Below, piece after piece: positions 60,636-64,000 of a stretch of DNA of 64,000 nucleotides. Made by a program: the position numbers and the translations under genes. The notes under the pieces are model-generated. The model saw only the letters and a program-made list of their open reading frames with translations. It did no database searches and was not told the DNA's origin. Origin of the DNA: Streptomyces coelicoflavus (GTDB lineage Bacteria; Actinomycetota; Actinomycetes; Streptomycetales; Streptomycetaceae); NCBI RefSeq assembly GCF_003112555.1, contig NZ_BEWB01000022.1, positions 1-64,000 on the forward strand, read 5' to 3'. Each line of letters opens with the position of its first letter. The stretch's first letter is position 1.

Positions 60636-60899
60636 AGCAGCACACACCGCTCAACACCAAGCTGGAGTTCTTCATGCCGCGCCGACGAGGCAGTTGGAGG
60701 CTACTTCCGCAACGGTGGCCGGGCCGCGACCCTCAACCCCAATGCCCGGAGCCGGTGTGTCGGGCGCGGCTGGTGCCCGAACACCCTGGAGGCCGCCGCC
60801 GATCCGAGGATCCAGGAGGACCAGGGCCTCGATGCACTCCTGCGGGCCCTCAGCGAGCAGCACCTCCGCCGCAATCTGGCCGAATTGGAGGAGGTCACC
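60636..60899 (+). pseudogene. radical-SAM-like protein relic
   Basis: A fragment begins in one frame as NTKLEFFMPR and continues after a one-base shift as DEAVGGYFRNGGRAATLNPN, then ARSRCVGRGWCPNTLEAAAD and GLDALLRALSEQHLRRNLAE. The Cys-rich segment CVGRGWC next to PN resembles the CxxxCxxC cluster loop of radical SAM proteins, but one Cys seems missing. Only about 85 residues remain, with no C-terminal barrel. The call is tentative. Confidence 0.45.
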
Positions 60900-61282
60900 G
60901 TCACGCCCACCACCCTGTCGAGGTGGATTCGGCCCTGGCCGCCGCCCGCCAGGTCGCCCGTGGTGGAAGGGTCCTGGCGGTGTTCCAGCCGCACCTGTTC
61001 TCCCGGACACAGCAGTTCCAGGGCGGGTTTCTCGACGTGCTCGCGTCGGCGGACCTCGCGTGGGTCAAGCCCGTCTACCCAGCCCGGGAAAATCCCGAGG
61101 TATGGACGCACGTCGCCGAGCAGCTCGCCGCCGATGTCGCTGACCGGGCACCGCAGATGCAGATGTCCCCGGGCAGAGCAAACCTCGCCCGGCTGCTGCG
61201 GGACGAGGCGACGGACGCCGACGTGATCATGCTAATCGGTGCCGGCGACGTCAACACCCTCGCTGAGGACCTGGTCGGCTGA
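60900..61282 (+). pseudogene. MurC C-terminal domain relic
   Basis: From about 60905 a frame reads AHHPVEVDSALAAARQVARG, GRVLAVFQPHLFSRTQQFQG and VIMLIGAGDVNTLAEDL before its stop. These match the C-terminal domain of UDP-N-acetylmuramate-alanine ligase (the HHP-x-E and FQPHLFSRT motifs). The N-terminal and ATP-binding domains are absent; the upstream neighbour is a different relic in another frame. It cannot be a working ligase. It may descend from a Mur-ligase-like gene of a secondary pathway rather than the housekeeping murC. Confidence 0.72.
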
Positions 61283-61483
61283 CCCTTCGCACATCACACG
61301 CTTCCTCCGGTGCCCACCCCTGTTCGGAGACATGCCAGAGGGCGCACTCGTACGTGCGGATGGGCACCGACGGGGGTGGCCTGCGCGGGGCCGTCCGGTC
61401 CCCAGCCGAGCAGTGGGCTTACCTGAACATTGGGGACGAGGATGCGTCGGTAGGTCTCCCCGGTGTCCGGGTCTGCCGACTTA
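61283..61483. other. left flank of the insertion sequence
   Basis: On the minus strand this flank reads an open segment, ADPDTGETYRRILVPN then VSPLLGWGPDGPAQATPVG, that continues across the element's insertion site when the element is removed. It may be part of a small interrupted gene. No domain was recognised. Confidence 0.3.
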
Positions 61484-61502
61484 CAGCGGCTAACAAAATG
61501 AG
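61484..61502. repeat. terminal inverted repeat, left end of IS
   Basis: CAGCGGCTAACAAAATGAG. It differs at one base from the complement of the right end. TTA lies directly outside. Confidence 0.8.
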
Positions 61503-61517
61503 CGTTGAGGCCTGCGC

Positions 61518-62048
61518 TTACAGGCATCCCGGATCACCGTCGGCGTTGAACCTTGTCAGGGAGCGCTCCAGTAGCTCCAAAAACTTTCGGAGGTCATCGG
61601 CCACCTTGTCGAACTCTGGTTCCTCCAGCGACGCCGTCCGCGTCCGGTAAACGGCCCCATCGGGCCCCGCGACGTAGATCAGGCCGCCGCCATTCGAGCC
61701 CATGACCAGGCCATGAGCCTTTTGGTCCGTGCCGACGTCGACAATGCCGTGCTCCTGGAGCTGCAGCAGGACGTCACCGGCCGGATCGAGGAAGAGGCCG
61801 TTGCCGACGTCCTCCCAGATGACATCGCCGATGCTCTCGTAGAAGGTGACCAGGTCAGCTGGTGTAGGGGTGATTTGGGCGAGCGTACGAGCCGCGGCTT
61901 GATCGTCGTGGTCGGCCGGCCGGACCTGGTTGGTCCCAGGGGGGAAGCCGTGCCGACGCTCGAACTCGCCTGTCATGGTCGTGAGAGTCCCGGAAACTCT
62001 GTCTGTCCACCAGGCCAGCCAGGCAGGCGCAAGCGATCGGTCACTCAT
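61518..62048 (-). CDS. SUKH (SMI1/KNR4)-like immunity-type protein
   Basis: A 176-residue protein with the SUKH-like core TPADLVTFYESIGDVIWEDV, GNGLFLDP and a later strand-rich part (GLIYVAGPDGAVYRT). SUKH proteins are typical immunity proteins to contact-dependent or polymorphic toxins and also occur as stand-alone factors. No toxin gene is next to it. It lies inside the IS ends and points the same way as the transposase, so it appears to be cargo. Function inferred from fold only. Confidence 0.68.
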   Translation of the reverse strand: MSDRSLAPAWLAWWTDRVSGTLTTMTGEFERRHGFPPGTNQVRPADHDDQAAARTLAQITPTPADLVTFYESIGDVIWEDVGNGLFLDPAGDVLLQLQEHGIVDVGTDQKAHGLVMGSNGGGLIYVAGPDGAVYRTRTASLEEPEFDKVADDLRKFLELLERSLTRFNADGDPGCL

Positions 62049-62105
62049 GAGGCCGGATCATGGCATGAGCCACAGACATCCATGGAGTGCCTAGCGGTTC
62101 CAGCG

Positions 62106-62971
62106 TCAGCGCAATGTCCCGAGCTGCCGATGGGTGATGAGGCAGCAGGCGAGTTTGAGCAACGCTTCGTGGATGTCGGCTCGCCGTTCCCAGCGGATGC
62201 GCAGGCGACGGAAGCCGTGCAACCAGGCAAAACTCCTCTCCACGACCCAGCGGTAGGTGCCCAGTCCGGTGCCGTGCAGGGTGCCGCGGCGGGCGATCGC
62301 GGGCACGATGCCGCGGGCACGGACCTGGTCCCGGTAGATGTCGTGGTCGTACCCGCGGTCGGCGAACAGCGAGTCCGGCTTCCGGCGAGGATGACCAACC
62401 CGGCCGCGGACCGGCGGGATCGCGTCGAGCAGGGGCAGGAGCTGGGTGACGTCGTTGCGGTTGCCGCCGGTCAGCAGCACCGCGAGCGGGGTGCCGTGTC
62501 CGTCAGTGATCAAGTGATGCTTGGAACCGGCTCGTCCTCGGTCAACCGGCGATGGACCCGTGTGTTGCCCCCTTTTAGCGCCCTGATGTGCGAGGAGTCG
62601 ACCACACAGCGGGACCAGTCCAGACGTGCGGCCGCGTTCAGTTCGGCCAGCAGGATCTCGTGCAACCGCTGCCAGACGCCGGCCTCGTTCCAGTCCCGCA
62701 ACCTGCGCCAGCACGTCATGCCCGACCCGAAGCCGAGGTCCTTGGGTAGGTACTCCCACTGGATCCCGGTGTGCAGCACGTACAAGATCCCGCACAGCAC
62801 CGCCCGGTCCGGCAACGGCTTGCGACCCGGATACCGGAACCTGCGCTCACGCTGCGGCAGCAGCGGCGCCACACGGTCCCACAGCTCATCCGACACGATC
62901 CACGGCGACGTTCCCACACCGGACCGAACGCTCAACTCCCGTCCGGGACACGGCAACCAGGACTGATCCAC
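62106..62971 (-). CDS. IS5-family transposase made by -1 frameshifting
   Basis: Two overlapping frames encode one DDE transposase. The first (62971 to 62510) begins MDQSWLPCPG and contains IVSDELWDRVAPLLPQ, FRYPGRKPLPDR and the first Asp in CVVDSSHIRALKGG. The second continues as GQHTGPSPVDRGRAGSKHHL, with the second Asp in LFADRGYDHD and the Glu in WVVERSFAWLHG. They join by a -1 shift at the slippery run AAAAGGGGG (62568-62576), a known strategy in IS5-type elements. All catalytic residues are present, so it may be active. The GTG at 62971 abuts the right repeat. Confidence 0.88.
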
Positions 62972-62990
62972 CTCATTGTGTTAGCCGCTG
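62972..62990. repeat. terminal inverted repeat, right end of IS
   Basis: CTCATTGTGTTAGCCGCTG, the complement of the left end except one base. TTA lies directly outside. Confidence 0.8.
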
Positions 62991-63147
62991 TTAGACCCAC
63001 AAACTACCGACCGCCCGTCCATAGGCCCCCGCTGGATGGGCAGGCGTCAGAACACAAGATGGCCGGGCAAAGGTTGATGGGCCAGTCTAGCGGTCTGCCG
63101 CTGCACGCACTTCCAGCGGCAGCACACCCGGGGGCACCGGTGGGCAT

Positions 63148-63603
63148 CTAGGCAATCGCCTCTGACTTTCCGTCAAATAGAGCCTGAAACGCTGTGGAAA
63201 ATTCCCGCATCTCACCCTCGCCCCTGTGGGAGGTGACAGTCTCGAAGTACCACGCACTTTCGGACTCGGTCATCCCTCGCCAGATCCCCCACGTCACGAC
63301 GATGCGCCCATCCGAACGCTGTGCCGATATCTGCAATTGCCCCTCGCTGGACCGCCAAGTACGAGGTTCACTCCAGCTGCCCGATACGTCAGCCAGTGAC
63401 GAAATGAATTCCACCAGTCCGTCACCGTCCAGCGTCCGGACCAACTCGCTGACGTCCACCCACGCGCCCTTGGCCCGTACGGTCACATCAAGCGCAGGGT
63501 CGTCCCCGTATGGCCGCGTCGGCGTGGAGAACAGCAGGTGGACCCCTTGCCCCGGGTCTCCCACGCGGAGGAGTTGTCCGCCGCGCGCATCGTGAATGAT
63601 CAT
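63148..63603 (-). CDS. DUF6228 family protein
   Basis: A 151-residue protein with the family pattern ARGGQLLRVGDPG at the start, then VDVSELVRTLDGDGLVEFIS, RTWRSSEGQLQISAQRS and VVTWGIW. No function is known. The ATG at 63603 is used. It lies just beyond the IS5-like element and points left. Confidence 0.75.
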   Translation of the reverse strand: MIIHDARGGQLLRVGDPGQGVHLLFSTPTRPYGDDPALDVTVRAKGAWVDVSELVRTLDGDGLVEFISSLADVSGSWSEPRTWRSSEGQLQISAQRSDGRIVVTWGIWRGMTESESAWYFETVTSHRGEGEMREFSTAFQALFDGKSEAIA

Positions 63604-64000
63604 TGGCCCATTCTATTGGCTTCTCCCCTTCCCCTGAAGGGTGACGCTTGCCACGCAGTATTGCCGCTCTCGCAGGCCCATTACAGGAGCCTCTTCCTCT
63701 GTCACGGGACGCAATTTGGTGATTGTCGTCACTCTGGCCGAACTTTGCGGAAGTCGGGCTATGGGCTTGTGAGTTGAATGCGTCGCATGAGCGTTGGGAC
63801 AGTTCAACAGGCGGGAGCTGCTGGGGTTGGCACCCGCCAATACGATATAGCTGAGATCAGCGTCCCGTGGAACGCCAGTCGGCGCTCGGAGAGACCGTCG
63901 CCACGGTTGTCCTGGCAACGGGTTGACAGAGGCCGCGCGGGGGCCGCGCGCCAGGAATTCCCCCGACCGGGCCGCGGATAGCCGAGCGCCGGCGGAGGCC
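63604..64000. other. right-end region without a supportable gene
   Basis: No gene with a recognisable domain or good start was seen in these 397 bases. It has a short GC-rich tandem pattern (GGCCGCGCGG then GGGCCGCGCG near 63934-63955). The promoter of the DUF6228 gene should lie at its left. Confidence 0.4.

Larger units (their letters stand above)
61484..62990 (-). mobile_element. IS5-like insertion sequence carrying a SUKH passenger gene
   Basis: The element is bounded by 19-bp terminal inverted repeats (61484-61502 and 62972-62990; 18 of 19 match) and flanked by TTA on both sides (61481-61483 and 62991-62993), consistent with a 3-bp target duplication known for some IS5-family groups. 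The transposase starts at the right repeat. Behind it on the same strand lies a 176-residue SUKH-like gene that ends 15 bases before the left repeat. At 1507 bp it is longer than a simple IS5 element (about 0.85-1 kb). The passenger accounts for the difference. Confidence 0.8.

Noticed and set aside
60900..61282. Functional Mur ligase
   Set aside because: Only the C-terminal domain remains; the ATP-binding domain and start are absent and the upstream frame belongs to another relic.

Overview
The window looks like a high-GC actinomycete, most likely Streptomyces or a close relative. GTG and TTG starts are common, genes overlap by ATGA or GTGA, there is a conservon (ATPase, roadblock, DUF742, GTPase), and many DUF families typical of Streptomyces occur. 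I saw no rRNA, tRNA or CRISPR array. All calls come from reading the sequence; no database search was run. Layout: (1) 1-1.1 kb is the edge of an integrative element, with a tyrosine integrase running off the left end and an Xis-like gene. (2) 2.1-16.4 kb is a metal/redox block: DUF3105, a cation diffusion facilitator, CopC, a CopD-CtaG fusion, a DsbA-like thiol protein, beta-carbonic anhydrase, DUF3093, a frameshifted YcnI, a MerR regulator with a perfect dyad operator, and a cysteine-synthase-like enzyme coupled to an MFS exporter. (3) 17-26.7 kb is a copper regulon. csoR, a secreted His-rich protein, copZ-copA and an operon MFS-P450-PNPOx-fatty acyl-AMP ligase share 17-bp sites of the form ATACC-N7-GGTAT. 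(4) 26.8-33.6 kb holds a dead transposase, a HAD hydrolase, two XRE regulators, a TrmO-like protein and DUF6415. (5) 33.6-43 kb holds a GH15 enzyme, a conservon with a GAF protein, an acyl-CoA dehydrogenase, an HTH protein and DUF6624/DUF6082 proteins. (6) 43.3-55.6 kb is the most notable region, a class I lanthipeptide cluster of the FxLD type. It has three small precursors with an FDL(D/N)ISV leader and a C-x3-C-x3-C core, full-length LanB, LanC, a SpaB_C-like domain fused to a PCMT/PIMT-type methyltransferase, a 374-residue partner of unknown function, a second methyltransferase broken by a G-run frameshift, a second internally deleted partner, and an ABC exporter. The second methyltransferase-partner pair is a decaying tandem paralogue of the first. 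(7) 55.7-60.6 kb continues on the same strand with an unusual set: a triple-Nudix protein, a P-loop kinase fused to a VanX-like D,D-dipeptidase, an ASCH-Nudix protein and a SAM methyltransferase-Nudix protein. (8) 60.6-61.3 kb holds relics of a radical-SAM-like protein and of a MurC C-terminal domain. (9) 61.5-63.0 kb is an IS5-like element with 19-bp inverted repeats and a TTA duplication; it carries a SUKH-type immunity gene between its ends. The window ends with a DUF6228 gene and about 400 bases with no gene I can support. Working model (inference): LanB and LanC install thioether rings, and the methyltransferase acts on a conserved Asp-Gly just before the first core Cys, giving isoaspartate or aspartimide. 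The ABC protein exports the product. The Nudix/VanX/kinase tail is either a tailoring or self-protection module or an adjacent pathway.
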